Positions 41,399 to 50,415 of a stretch of 64,000 nucleotides of DNA are shown here, piece by piece; the stretch's first letter is position 1, and every line of letters starts with the position of its first letter. A program made the position numbers and the translations under genes. The notes beneath the pieces are model-generated. The model was not told the origin of the DNA, searched no databases, and saw nothing but the letters and a program-made list of their open reading frames with translations. The stretch spans positions 40,259 to 104,258 of the forward strand of contig DIDP01000035.1 in assembly GCA_002418205.1 (NCBI GenBank). Direction: 5' to 3'. Source of the DNA: Anaerolineales bacterium UBA5797 (GTDB taxonomy: Bacteria; Chloroflexota; Anaerolineae; Anaerolineales; Villigracilaceae).

Positions 41399-42990
41399 AC
41401 GGAACAATTTCGAGCAAAAGGATTCTTTTGTATATTGCGCCTATTTCTCTGTTGTTGGGGGCGGGGTTCGCATCCCTGCAACCCGGCAATTGGTGGATCG
41501 GGTTCGCGTCCTTTTCTTTCATCTTTCTTCTTTCCTTCACCTTTCTCAAACTTTCAACAAATTGGGCGACCGGCGGGGCGTCCCTGGTCTGGATCATTGC
41601 CATCGCTTTCTCGTTGCGCCTGCTGGTTGGGATAGGCATACATCTCGGTCTGCCCATCTACGGACATGAAGACGATGATGACAGGGCGGGCTTCGTCTTC
41701 ACTGACGCCCACCTCCGTGACGACCAGGCCTGGGAGTTGGCAGGTTCAGACCGTCCCATTCTGAGCGCGTTCACCGACAGGTTCGCCTACGATCAATATG
41801 GCGGCTTGCTGGCGTTCAGCGCGTTCGTGTATCGCTATCTCTCACCCGATGCGCATCGTCCGTTGATGTTGATCCTGCTCTCCGCATTGATCGCGGCATT
41901 GGGCATCCCGTTTCTGTGGAAGGCGGTCAATCGAATATTCGGGGAAAAGGTCGCATTTGCCGCGGCATGGATATTTGCGTTGTATCCCGAAAGCATCCTG
42001 CTCGGTTCGTCCGTCATGCGTGAGCCTTATCTATTGACATTCAGCGCGATCGCCCTCTGGGGATTTGCGGGATGGATTTCCCGCGCCGGGCGGAATTCCG
42101 GGCAGGGCGAGGAACGCAATCGAAGCGCGTGGGTATGGCTCGGCATTGGCTTGCTTGGGATGCTGCTTGTCTCTCCATCGGTCGCGATCTTCACCATCAT
42201 CATCCTTGCAGGTTGGGCGTTCTTCACAAACGAGAACAGGAATCTGTCGTGGAAGGCTGTTCTGGTCTTCGCGCTCATTTTCATGATCGGTCTGCTCTTC
42301 CTTTCCGCATCACTGAATCGTTCGGGCGAGTTCGATTCGTCATCGCCGTTGCGTGTGGTCAACGACTGGCTGAGGCTTGCGGTCAAATGGAACGCGTACC
42401 AGATCGAACGCGAATCAGGCTGGGTGCAGAAACTCTTCGACGAAATGCCCGAATGGATGCGCCTGCCGTTCGTCGCGGTTTACGGGATTTTCCAACCCGT
42501 TCTGCCCGCCGCGCTGGTCGCGCCGACAAAACCCATCTGGAAGGCGATCTACATCCTGCGGTCACTGGGTTGGTACGCGTTGCTTCCGATGCTGATCCTG
42601 TCCTTCGGAGCCGGGGCAGGCGCAGGGTCCGGAAAGAAGCGCAGCATCATCCTGTGGCTCTCGCTTCTCACCTGGACCTGGATCCTGCTTGCCGCGTTAC
42701 GAGGCGGCGGTGACGCCTGGGATAATCCCCGCTATCGGACGATACTGTTCGTGTGGGAGGCAACCCTTGCGGGATTTGTTTGGGTGTGGTGGCGGGAGAC
42801 GCGCAACGTGTGGTTCAAGCTTGTGGTCGTATGCGAGGTTGTGTTTCTTTTGATATTCACACAATGGTATGCCAGTCGTTATTTCCATTGGGGCGGTCAA
42901 CTGCCGTTTGCTGCGATGGTGGGCGTGATCGCGGGGTTGTGGGGTATCATTCTGGGGCTGGGATGGTGGCTGGATAAAAAGCGCGCTTGA
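41395..42990 (+). CDS. Polytopic membrane glycosyltransferase-like protein (GT-C, PMT-like)
   Basis: A 531-residue membrane protein with about 12 helices. The first exposed loop has an acidic stretch (GHEDDDDRAGFVFTDA, then HLRDDQAWELAGS), as in GT-C enzymes. ESILLGSSVMREPYLLTFS is another conserved-looking part. It probably transfers a lipid-linked sugar or polymerises units (inference). Start at 41395 because of the 4-base overlap with the previous stop; the frame opens earlier. Confidence 0.7.
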   Translation: MNGTISSKRILLYIAPISLLLGAGFASLQPGNWWIGFASFSFIFLLSFTFLKLSTNWATGGASLVWIIAIAFSLRLLVGIGIHLGLPIYGHEDDDDRAGFVFTDAHLRDDQAWELAGSDRPILSAFTDRFAYDQYGGLLAFSAFVYRYLSPDAHRPLMLILLSALIAALGIPFLWKAVNRIFGEKVAFAAAWIFALYPESILLGSSVMREPYLLTFSAIALWGFAGWISRAGRNSGQGEERNRSAWVWLGIGLLGMLLVSPSVAIFTIIILAGWAFFTNENRNLSWKAVLVFALIFMIGLLFLSASLNRSGEFDSSSPLRVVNDWLRLAVKWNAYQIERESGWVQKLFDEMPEWMRLPFVAVYGIFQPVLPAALVAPTKPIWKAIYILRSLGWYALLPMLILSFGAGAGAGSGKKRSIILWLSLLTWTWILLAALRGGGDAWDNPRYRTILFVWEATLAGFVWVWWRETRNVWFKLVVVCEVVFLLIFTQWYASRYFHWGGQLPFAAMVGVIAGLWGIILGLGWWLDKKRA

Positions 42991-43014
42991 CAGTGGTCAA
43001 TGTGAGTTTATAAT
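42987..43014 (+). promoter_or_regulatory. Promoter of gmd and the second half of the polysaccharide cluster
   Basis: TTGACA (42987-42992) and TATAAT (43009-43014), both perfect, 16 bp apart. The -35 overlaps the stop of the preceding gene. AAGGAG follows near the gmd ATG. Confidence 0.85.
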
Positions 43015-43046
43015 TCAGTCATTGAATTTTGAACCAAGGAGAATCA

Positions 43047-44012
43047 ATGCCTACCGCTTTAATTACAGGGATCACGGGTCAGGACGGGTCATATCTGGCT
43101 GAGTTGTTGCTCTCGAAAGGCTACCGGGTGATCGGGGTCGCCCGCCGTTCGAGCACCGTGACAAACGAACGGATCGAACATTTGCTGGATGATATAACCG
43201 TGGTGCAGGGCGACCTGCATGACCAGGGTTCCCTGCTGGCTTTGCTTGAGGAATATGAACCGTCGGAGGTCTACAACCTTGCCGCGCAATCCTTCGTGCC
43301 CACTTCATGGAACCAGCCTGCCTTGACCGGTGACATTACCGCGTTGGGCGTCACGCGGATTCTCGAAGCGATCCGCTTCGTGAATTCGAAGATCCGCTTT
43401 TATCAGGCATCTTCCAGTGAAATGTTCGGGAAGGTGGTGGAAGTACCGCAGAACGAGGATACGCCATTCTATCCGCGCAGTCCTTATGGTGTCGCCAAGG
43501 TTTATGGACATTGGATCACAGTGAACTACCGCGAATCGTTCGATATGTTCGCAACCTCGGGCATCCTGTTCAATCATGAAAGTCCGCGGCGCGGGCTGGA
43601 GTTCGTCACGCGCAAGATCTCGGATGGTGTGGCGAGGATCAAGCTCGGCCTTGCGAAGGAACTGCGACTCGGCAACCTGGAGTCACAACGTGACTGGGGG
43701 TTTGCCGGCGATTACGTGGAAGCCATGTGGCGCATGTTGCAGCAGGAGACACCGGATAGTTTTGTGATCGGCATGGGCGAGACCCACTCTGTGCGCGAGT
43801 TTTGCGAGATCGCCTTCGGTCATGTGGGGCTGGACTACAAGGACTTTGTCATCCAGGACGAACGTTTCTATCGTCCAGCGGAAGTGGACCTGCTGATCTC
43901 CGACCCGACCAAGGCACGGACTGTATTAGGCTGGGAACCTTCGGTAAGTTTCAAGGATCTCGTCACCATGATGGTGGATGCTGACATGAGCCGACTGAAT
44001 CATAAGAAATAA
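43047..44012 (+). CDS. gmd: GDP-mannose 4,6-dehydratase
   Basis: A 321-residue SDR. TALITGITGQDGSYLAELLL and NLAAQSFVPTSWNQPALT are characteristic of Gmd, with catalytic YQASSSEMFG and YGVAKVYGHW, then LFNHESPRRGLEFVTRKI. It makes GDP-4-keto-6-deoxymannose, the precursor of rhamnose-, fucose- or perosamine-type sugars. No fcl or rmd is next to it. AAGGAG 7 bases before the ATG at 43047 sets the start. A strong promoter lies upstream. Confidence 0.96.
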   Translation: MPTALITGITGQDGSYLAELLLSKGYRVIGVARRSSTVTNERIEHLLDDITVVQGDLHDQGSLLALLEEYEPSEVYNLAAQSFVPTSWNQPALTGDITALGVTRILEAIRFVNSKIRFYQASSSEMFGKVVEVPQNEDTPFYPRSPYGVAKVYGHWITVNYRESFDMFATSGILFNHESPRRGLEFVTRKISDGVARIKLGLAKELRLGNLESQRDWGFAGDYVEAMWRMLQQETPDSFVIGMGETHSVREFCEIAFGHVGLDYKDFVIQDERFYRPAEVDLLISDPTKARTVLGWEPSVSFKDLVTMMVDADMSRLNHKK

Positions 44013-44015
44013 TTT

Positions 44016-44969
44016 ATGACCGACCTATCCCTCGTCGTACCCGTCTACAATGAAAAAGACAACCTGCCGTTGTTGATGGATGCCATCTTCGCGGCAATGC
44101 AGCCCGTGAACAAGAGATGGGAGGTCGTTTTTGTGGACGACGGCTCGAGGGATGGCAGTCTGGATGTCCTGGAGGAACTGGCAAGAAAGAATCCGGAACA
44201 TGTCCGCGTGGTGGTTTTTCGACGCAACTTCGGGCAGACGGCCGCCATCGCCGCGGGGATCGATCATTCTGAGGGCAGGATCATTGTCCTGCTGGATGCC
44301 GACCTGCAGAACGACCCGGCAGATATTCCCATGCTGCTCGCCAAACTCGACGAGGGCTATGATCTCGTCAGCGGGTGGCGCAAGGATCGCAAGGACAACC
44401 GCCTCACGCGCACGATCCCGTCCAACCTTGCCAATGGATTGATCTCATGGGTGACGGGGGTTCACCTGCACGACTATGGATGCACGCTCAAGGCCTATCG
44501 CCGCGAAGCTCTCGAGGGCTTTCGCCTGTACGGTGAGATGCATCGCTTCATTCCAGTGTTCGCCCATTCTGTCGGCGCGAAGATAACGGAACTCCCCGTC
44601 CGCCACCACCCGCGCAAATTTGGCGAGGCAAAATACGGCCTGGAAAGAACCGTGAAGGTCGTCCTCGATCTGTTCACCGTGAAATTCCTGCTCGATTATT
44701 CCCACAAGCCCATGCGGCTGTTCGGCGGGACCGGCATCAGCCTGATGTTTGTCAGCGCGCTGCTGCTGGCATATCTGTTCATCCGCAAGGTCTTTTTCCT
44801 GATCGACGTGCTGACATCGCCGTTCTTTCAGATCAGCGTGATGCTTTTGATCCTGGGTTCCCAGTCCATCCTAATGGGGTTGATCGCCGAACTCCTGGCG
44901 CGGACGTATCACGAATCCCAAAGCAAACCGACTTATACCATCCGGGCTGTGCTGGGAAAGAAACGCTGA
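44016..44969 (+). CDS. Family 2 glycosyltransferase (polyprenyl-phosphate sugar transferase type)
   Basis: A 317-residue GT2 enzyme: SLVVPVYNEKDNLPLLMDAI, VVFVDDGSRDGS and VLLDADLQNDPADIP (DxD and QNDP), followed by two C-terminal membrane helices. This is the layout of GtrB/ArnC/DPM1-like proteins that charge undecaprenyl phosphate with a sugar for use outside by GT-C enzymes such as those encoded nearby. Confidence 0.92.
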   Translation: MTDLSLVVPVYNEKDNLPLLMDAIFAAMQPVNKRWEVVFVDDGSRDGSLDVLEELARKNPEHVRVVVFRRNFGQTAAIAAGIDHSEGRIIVLLDADLQNDPADIPMLLAKLDEGYDLVSGWRKDRKDNRLTRTIPSNLANGLISWVTGVHLHDYGCTLKAYRREALEGFRLYGEMHRFIPVFAHSVGAKITELPVRHHPRKFGEAKYGLERTVKVVLDLFTVKFLLDYSHKPMRLFGGTGISLMFVSALLLAYLFIRKVFFLIDVLTSPFFQISVMLLILGSQSILMGLIAELLARTYHESQSKPTYTIRAVLGKKR

Positions 44970-44970
44970 C

Positions 44971-45894
44971 ATGTCGGAATGGTGGTCAAGGAACCGTCAA
45001 CGCGTCTTTCAGTTGACGGGAACATTGCTGGCGATCGCGCTATTGGTTGCCTTGCTAAAGGATGAAGGGTGGAGCGAGATTCTCCTGACCTTTAAGACCA
45101 TCAAAATATCCGATCTGCTTTGGGTGGCGCTCCTGTTTTCGATCTCGCGCATCGCCACCGTTGGGAGATGGCACGTGTTGCTGAAGTCCGGCGGGATCGA
45201 TATGCGCCTGAAGGATACGACTGCCCTGACGTTCACCGGTCTGTTCGCATCGAATTTTTTGCCAACGACCATTGGCGGGGATGTGGTACGCCTGGCTGGC
45301 GCGATGCAAATGGGATTCGACCGGGCGGTCTGCCTCGCCTCCATCGCCGCAGACCGGCTGATCGGGATGCTGGGCATGGCAATGACCCTGCCGGTTGGGC
45401 TGGCTTATTCGTGGAGCCTTCTACAGGCAGACCCCGCCTCCCTGATGTCCACTGCCTGGTTCCAAAGACCGGTCCGATTTCTCAAACGAACTTTTTCCGT
45501 CTTCGGTCTCTGGCTCAAGAGACCGGCATCGCTTTTTTCATCGCTCATCTTCACATGGATCCACATGCTGTGCGTGTTCGGCTCGATCCACATTTTTATG
45601 GATGATCTTGGAAATCATACATCCTTCTGGATGATCGCCGGTTTGTGGAGCCTCACCTACTTCATCACACTGCTTCCCATCTCGGTGAACGGATACGGCG
45701 TGCAGGAACTGGCATTCACTTTTTTCATCTCGAACGTGGCGGGGGTCTCGACCTCGGTTGGGTTAAGTGTTGCGGTTCTGTTGCGCGCCTTCTTCATCCT
45801 TTCGAGTCTGCCGGGTGCATTGTTTCTCCCTGCCATCATGTCGGCGATGGCAAAACAAAAAAAGGGGACCACGCCCGAAGACATCCTCCTGTAA
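44971..45894 (+). CDS. AglD/MprF-flippase-like membrane protein (UPF0104)
   Basis: A 307-residue protein of about eight helices from the lysylphosphatidylglycerol synthase flippase superfamily (FASNFLPTTIGGDVVRLAGAM and LLPISVNGYGVQELAFTFF). It has no synthase domain. In polysaccharide clusters such proteins are thought to move lipid-linked sugars. It starts 1 base after the GT2 stop. Confidence 0.87.
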   Translation: MSEWWSRNRQRVFQLTGTLLAIALLVALLKDEGWSEILLTFKTIKISDLLWVALLFSISRIATVGRWHVLLKSGGIDMRLKDTTALTFTGLFASNFLPTTIGGDVVRLAGAMQMGFDRAVCLASIAADRLIGMLGMAMTLPVGLAYSWSLLQADPASLMSTAWFQRPVRFLKRTFSVFGLWLKRPASLFSSLIFTWIHMLCVFGSIHIFMDDLGNHTSFWMIAGLWSLTYFITLLPISVNGYGVQELAFTFFISNVAGVSTSVGLSVAVLLRAFFILSSLPGALFLPAIMSAMAKQKKGTTPEDILL

Positions 45895-45906
45895 AATTGG
45901 GGCAAC

Positions 45907-47940
45907 ATGAGCAAGACATCCACCACTCCCCGCTCATTCTGGTTGACCATCCTCGCCTTCACGCTCGTCGTCAACCTGACAATGCTGCGACTGACCTATC
46001 TGCGCCAGGTCGAACTCAAATCTGATCTGACGCGTTCCGCCTGGAGCGGGATGCTGGCATTGTGCCTCCTCATCGTGATACTTTGTATCTGGTTGATGAT
46101 CAACCTCGCAAGAAACAAATCCAATATCTTCGGAAGACTCGACCATCTTCAATTCGATGGTTCGATCTGGAGAATCTTCGGCGCCATCATCTTTCTGGCG
46201 ATAGTATTCCTGATCCCATTCATCAAATTCAACTTCCAGATCGGGCAGGATGTCAAGAATCCCATTTACGATCCCGTCCTGCTGTTGTTGTCCTATTACT
46301 GGGCATGCTGGTGGTGCATCCTTATTGCGATGACCGCCCTCAAAGTGGCGTTTCAAACGACGTGGCAGGGCGGTTTCGCGTCCGCGTTGGTATTGATGGG
46401 AATCGCGTATGAGACTCTTATCCGCTTCAACGCTGTGACCGATTACCCGCTTTCCATGGGATGGTCGGAGGGCAGCCGGTATTACTACGCCTCGCTGTTT
46501 TTCTCCAAATGGATCTATGGTGAGCAATTCCCCCTGTCCACGCTTCATCCCAGCCGATACCTGCTCCAATCGTTCCCATTCCTTTTTCCCAGCCTTGGGC
46601 TTTTTGCCCACCGCTTCTGGCAGTTCCTTTTGTGGATCGGCCTGACAACCGGGGCGTCCATCGCGGTCACAAAAAGGATTTTCGCAGATGGGGAAAAAGC
46701 CGTCCGCTGGCTCGCCGCAGGCTGGCTCTTTCTATTCCTGTTGCAGGTGGGTGTTTATTATCATCTGGAAGTGATGGTCATTTTGCCCCTGCTGTACGTT
46801 TCCCCTAAAAAGCCGTGGCAAACCTTGTCTGTTGTGATCCTTTCATCCATTTGGGCCGGCATCAGCCGGGTAAACTGGTTCCCGATGCCCGCCATGATCG
46901 CCATCGCGATCTATTTGCTTGAAACGCCCTTTCATTCCTCACAAGACGACTCAAACCCCAATTTCTACAAAAAACTTGTATCGTATCTCTCCCAGCCTGC
47001 GCTTTGGGCGATCACAGGGATCATTTCAGCCCTGCTTTCACAGTGGGCTTATGTCAACATCTCCGGTAATGCTGGGAATGCAGAAGCATTTACAACCAGT
47101 TTCACATCCGACCTGTTGTGGTACAGGTTATGGCCCAATCAGAACCATCTTTTGGGGATCATCCCTGGCATTTTGATCGCAAGCGGACCGCTCATCATCA
47201 CCCTTGCCCTCGCGGTGCGCGGATGGAAGTCCCTTCACGTGATCCGCTGGCTCGGGCTGATTGGCATGGTCGTCACATTGTTTGCGGGCAGCGCAGTGGT
47301 CAGCACCAAGATCGGCGGCGGCGGCGACCTGCACAACATGGATACTTATGCGGTACTCGTCAGCCTGATCGTCTTATATTTTTTCAGTGGGCGCGCCGCG
47401 AGCGAACCCGGCGAAGCGCAGATACAAATCCGCCCGGCTCCCATTTATACGGTTGCAGTAATAATTCCGATCCTGTTCTTGATCCCCGCGCTGAGCCCGT
47501 ATCCCAAATACAATGAGGGGGCAAACCGGCAGGCGCATCAGCAACTGGTCAATGTGGTGACAGATATAAGCAAAGACGGACCCGTATTGTTCATCAGTGA
47601 CCGGCAGTTGATCGCCCTGGGTGATGTGAAAATTCCGCTTGTCTATGATTATGAAGTGGTCACACTCATGGAAATGGCAATGGCGGGCAATCAGACATAC
47701 CTTCAAAATTTTTATAACGACCTCGCCAATCATCGCTTTGCGGCCATCGTGGCAGGCAGGCAAAACCTGATCATCAAACAGGAGGGCGTATTTGCCGAAG
47801 AGAACAACGTGTGGAACACGTATGTTTCCCCATACATCCTGTGTTACTATGAATCCAGCATGACCATCGAAGCGGATCAAACGCGCCTGGAAATCTATGT
47901 CCCGCGTACCCAAACAGGCGTTTGCCCGTCTGGAAATTGA
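45907..47940 (+). CDS. Large membrane protein of unknown function, paralogue of 50416-52395
   Basis: A 677-residue polytopic protein, about 13 helices, then a soluble extracytoplasmic C-terminal domain. Distinct motifs are VTDYPLSMGWSEGSRYYY (about 178-195), SRVNWFPMPAMIA and KIGGGGDLHNMDTY; all recur in the paralogue. The acidic first-loop motif recalls GT-C glycosyltransferases, but no named family is recognised. Position in the cluster suggests sugar transfer or polymerisation outside the membrane. Confidence 0.75.
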   Translation: MSKTSTTPRSFWLTILAFTLVVNLTMLRLTYLRQVELKSDLTRSAWSGMLALCLLIVILCIWLMINLARNKSNIFGRLDHLQFDGSIWRIFGAIIFLAIVFLIPFIKFNFQIGQDVKNPIYDPVLLLLSYYWACWWCILIAMTALKVAFQTTWQGGFASALVLMGIAYETLIRFNAVTDYPLSMGWSEGSRYYYASLFFSKWIYGEQFPLSTLHPSRYLLQSFPFLFPSLGLFAHRFWQFLLWIGLTTGASIAVTKRIFADGEKAVRWLAAGWLFLFLLQVGVYYHLEVMVILPLLYVSPKKPWQTLSVVILSSIWAGISRVNWFPMPAMIAIAIYLLETPFHSSQDDSNPNFYKKLVSYLSQPALWAITGIISALLSQWAYVNISGNAGNAEAFTTSFTSDLLWYRLWPNQNHLLGIIPGILIASGPLIITLALAVRGWKSLHVIRWLGLIGMVVTLFAGSAVVSTKIGGGGDLHNMDTYAVLVSLIVLYFFSGRAASEPGEAQIQIRPAPIYTVAVIIPILFLIPALSPYPKYNEGANRQAHQQLVNVVTDISKDGPVLFISDRQLIALGDVKIPLVYDYEVVTLMEMAMAGNQTYLQNFYNDLANHRFAAIVAGRQNLIIKQEGVFAEENNVWNTYVSPYILCYYESSMTIEADQTRLEIYVPRTQTGVCPSGN

Positions 47941-47996
47941 ACTATCCGACCAGATTTTTGGTCCACAAGCAGCTGATCTTATTCCAAAGGATGACC

Positions 47997-49112
47997 ATGA
48001 CTGAAAAACAAACCGTTCTTGTCACAGGCGGATGCGGATTTATCGGCACGAATTTCGTCCGGTTATTGATACAAAGCGGCGAATATCGTGTGGTTAATCT
48101 GGACGCTCTGACTTATGCCGCCAATCCCCTTTCCCTCGCTGACCTCGAGGAAAATCCAAATTATGTTTTCGTAAAGGGCAGCATCACAGACCGCGAGTTG
48201 GTTGCATCGCTGTTGAGCCAGTATCAGCCCACGGGGGTCTTTCACTTTGCAGCCGAATCCCATGTGGATCGATCCATCGTCAGCGCGGAGGACTTCGTAC
48301 ACACGAACGTGGTCGGCACATTCACCATGCTGGAAACCGCGCGCGCTTATTGGAAGAATTTACAGGAAGACAGGAAAGAGGCGTTCCGTTTCCTGCACGT
48401 TTCCACGGATGAAGTGTTCGGCTCGCTCGGACCCGATGGCTGGTTCACTGAAGAGACGCCTTACGCGCCAAATTCGCCCTACTCCGCGTCCAAAGCATCC
48501 AGCGATCACTTTGTACGCGCGTTCCATCACACATATGGCCTGCCAACTGTCATAACGAATTGTTCCAATAACTATGGCCCGTACCAATTCCCTGAGAAAA
48601 TGATCCCTTTGATGATCCTGAATGCGATTTCAGGCAAACCTTTGCCGGTATATGGCGATGGTTCGAACGTTCGCGATTGGTTGTATGTGGAGGATCACTG
48701 CAAAGCAGTGAAACTGGCTTTCGAGAAGGGGACGCCGGGCGAGGTATACGTCATTGGCGGGAGCAACGAGCAGAAGAACCTCAACCTCGTCAACAAGATC
48801 TGCGATATGCTTAACGATATCGCGCCGCCGGAGGAGGTCCCTCAACTGCACGAACAGGGATTGAAGAGCTACAAGGATCTGATCCGCTTTGTGACGGATC
48901 GTCCGGGACATGACCGCCGCTACGCGATCGACTCAGCGAAGATCAGGCGCGAGTTGGGCTGGCAGGCTGAAGTCGGGTTTGAAGCGGGGTTGCGTCGCAC
49001 GATCGAGTGGTATTTGCAGAATCCCGAATGGGTGGATCAGGTCAGCGGTGGTTCGTATGGGGAATGGATCAAGAAAAATTATGCCTGGCGCGATGCAAAG
49101 GAGGCAAAATGA
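47997..49112 (+). CDS. rfbB: dTDP-glucose 4,6-dehydratase
   Basis: A 371-residue RmlB. Rossmann motif VTGGCGFIGTNFVRLL, HFAAESHVDRSI, catalytic HVSTDEVFGSLG and YSASKASSDHFV. It turns dTDP-glucose into dTDP-4-keto-6-deoxyglucose. The AAAGG site is 6 bases before the ATG at 47997 and abuts an earlier ATG at 47991, so the former is preferred. It overlaps rfbA by 4 bases. Confidence 0.95.
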   Translation: MTEKQTVLVTGGCGFIGTNFVRLLIQSGEYRVVNLDALTYAANPLSLADLEENPNYVFVKGSITDRELVASLLSQYQPTGVFHFAAESHVDRSIVSAEDFVHTNVVGTFTMLETARAYWKNLQEDRKEAFRFLHVSTDEVFGSLGPDGWFTEETPYAPNSPYSASKASSDHFVRAFHHTYGLPTVITNCSNNYGPYQFPEKMIPLMILNAISGKPLPVYGDGSNVRDWLYVEDHCKAVKLAFEKGTPGEVYVIGGSNEQKNLNLVNKICDMLNDIAPPEEVPQLHEQGLKSYKDLIRFVTDRPGHDRRYAIDSAKIRRELGWQAEVGFEAGLRRTIEWYLQNPEWVDQVSGGSYGEWIKKNYAWRDAKEAK

Positions 49113-49996
49113 AGGGTATCATCCTGGCTGGCGGGAGGGGCACGCGTCTTTACCCGCTGACGATTGCCATCAGCAAACAGATCCTGCCGGTCTTCGACAA
49201 GCCAATGATCTATTATCCGCTTTCGATGTTGATGCTGGCAAAAATCCGTGAAATATTGATCATTAGTATGCCAGACTCGCTACCTCTCTTCAGGAGTCTA
49301 CTGGGGGACGGTTCACAATGGGGGTTGAAATTTGAATATGCAGAGCAGGCTGAACCGCGTGGACTTGCGGATGCTTTTCTCGTGGGTAGTAAATTCATTG
49401 GGAAAGATCCGGTCTGCCTGACCCTGGGTGATAATATCTTATATGGTGTAGGTATGATCTCATTGCTGCAAGCCTGTGCATCTTTGAAGGAAGGGGCAAT
49501 CATCTTCGGCTATCGAGTAAACGATCCCGAAAGATATGGCATCGTTGAGTTTGACGAAAATCTCGATGTTGTGAGCCTCGAGGAAAAGCCTGAAAAACCC
49601 AAATCCAATTATGCAATTCCTGGCATTTATTTTTACGACAACAACGTTGTCAACCATGCAAAATCTCTCAAGCCATCCCATCGCGGCGAACTCGAGATCA
49701 CGGATCTTAACAAAATATACCTTGAAAAAAAACAATTAAAAGCAAAGTTGTTCGGGCGCGGCGTTGCCTGGCTGGACGCCGGCACTCACGAGTCCCTGCT
49801 GCAAGCCGGGGAATTTATTCAAACCATACAGGAACGGCAGGGACTGATGATCTCATGCCCTGAAGAAATCGCCTTCCGCATGGGTTTTATCGACCGGGAA
49901 CAACTGCTGAAGTTGGGACACGAACTCTCCAGCAACGGATATGGCAGGTATTTGCTGGAAATCGCAAATTCCCGGCGATTTGGAGAACGAATATGA
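49109..49996 (+). CDS. rfbA: Glucose-1-phosphate thymidylyltransferase
   Basis: A 295-residue RmlA. GGRGTRLYPLT is the nucleotide-binding signature; KQILPVFDKPMIYYPLSMLM and LTLGDNILYG follow, and GRGVAWLDAGTHESLL closes the active site. It makes dTDP-glucose from dTTP and glucose-1-phosphate, feeding RfbB. rfbC and rfbD are absent here. It overlaps the MaoC-like gene by 4 bases. Confidence 0.96.
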   Translation: MKGIILAGGRGTRLYPLTIAISKQILPVFDKPMIYYPLSMLMLAKIREILIISMPDSLPLFRSLLGDGSQWGLKFEYAEQAEPRGLADAFLVGSKFIGKDPVCLTLGDNILYGVGMISLLQACASLKEGAIIFGYRVNDPERYGIVEFDENLDVVSLEEKPEKPKSNYAIPGIYFYDNNVVNHAKSLKPSHRGELEITDLNKIYLEKKQLKAKLFGRGVAWLDAGTHESLLQAGEFIQTIQERQGLMISCPEEIAFRMGFIDREQLLKLGHELSSNGYGRYLLEIANSRRFGERI

Positions 49997-50403
49997 CCTC
50001 TGAATTTTCCTATCAGATCGGTGAGGGGTTCTCATTTGAAAAATACGTTTCCGCCGAGGATGTAAAACACTTTGCAGAAGTTGTGGGTGATCTGAACCCA
50101 ATCCATATCGACGCCGAATTTGCCGAAAGATCCTTCTTTAAAGAACGCATCGTGCATGGCGCGTTCCTCGCCGGGTTAATCTCAAAGGTCTTGGGCATGG
50201 ACTTTCCCGGGCAGGGAACCATTTATATTTCTCAAAATTCCTTTTTCAAACGCCCCGTCCATGTGGATACGACCGTCAAGGTTGAAGTGAAGGTCACAGA
50301 AGTGATGGCAGAAAAGCGAAGACTCGTCCTGGATACAACCATTCTGAACGAGAAAGACGAAGTCTGCCTCGCGGGTTCCGCCACTGTCTGGATTCCCGAA
50401 TAA
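49993..50403 (+). CDS. MaoC-like (R)-specific hydratase-family protein
   Basis: A 136-residue single hot-dog domain. VVGDLNPIHIDAEFAERSFF holds the catalytic Asp/His pair of enoyl-CoA hydratases, with RIVHGAFLAGLIS after it. Usual substrates are acyl-CoA or acyl-ACP thioesters, so its place after rfbB-rfbA, where rfbC would be expected, is unusual. It may provide an acyl group to a sugar or lipid carrier, or be unrelated to the pathway. Confidence 0.88.
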   Translation: MTSEFSYQIGEGFSFEKYVSAEDVKHFAEVVGDLNPIHIDAEFAERSFFKERIVHGAFLAGLISKVLGMDFPGQGTIYISQNSFFKRPVHVDTTVKVEVKVTEVMAEKRRLVLDTTILNEKDEVCLAGSATVWIPE

Positions 50404-50415
50404 ATTCGGCCCACG

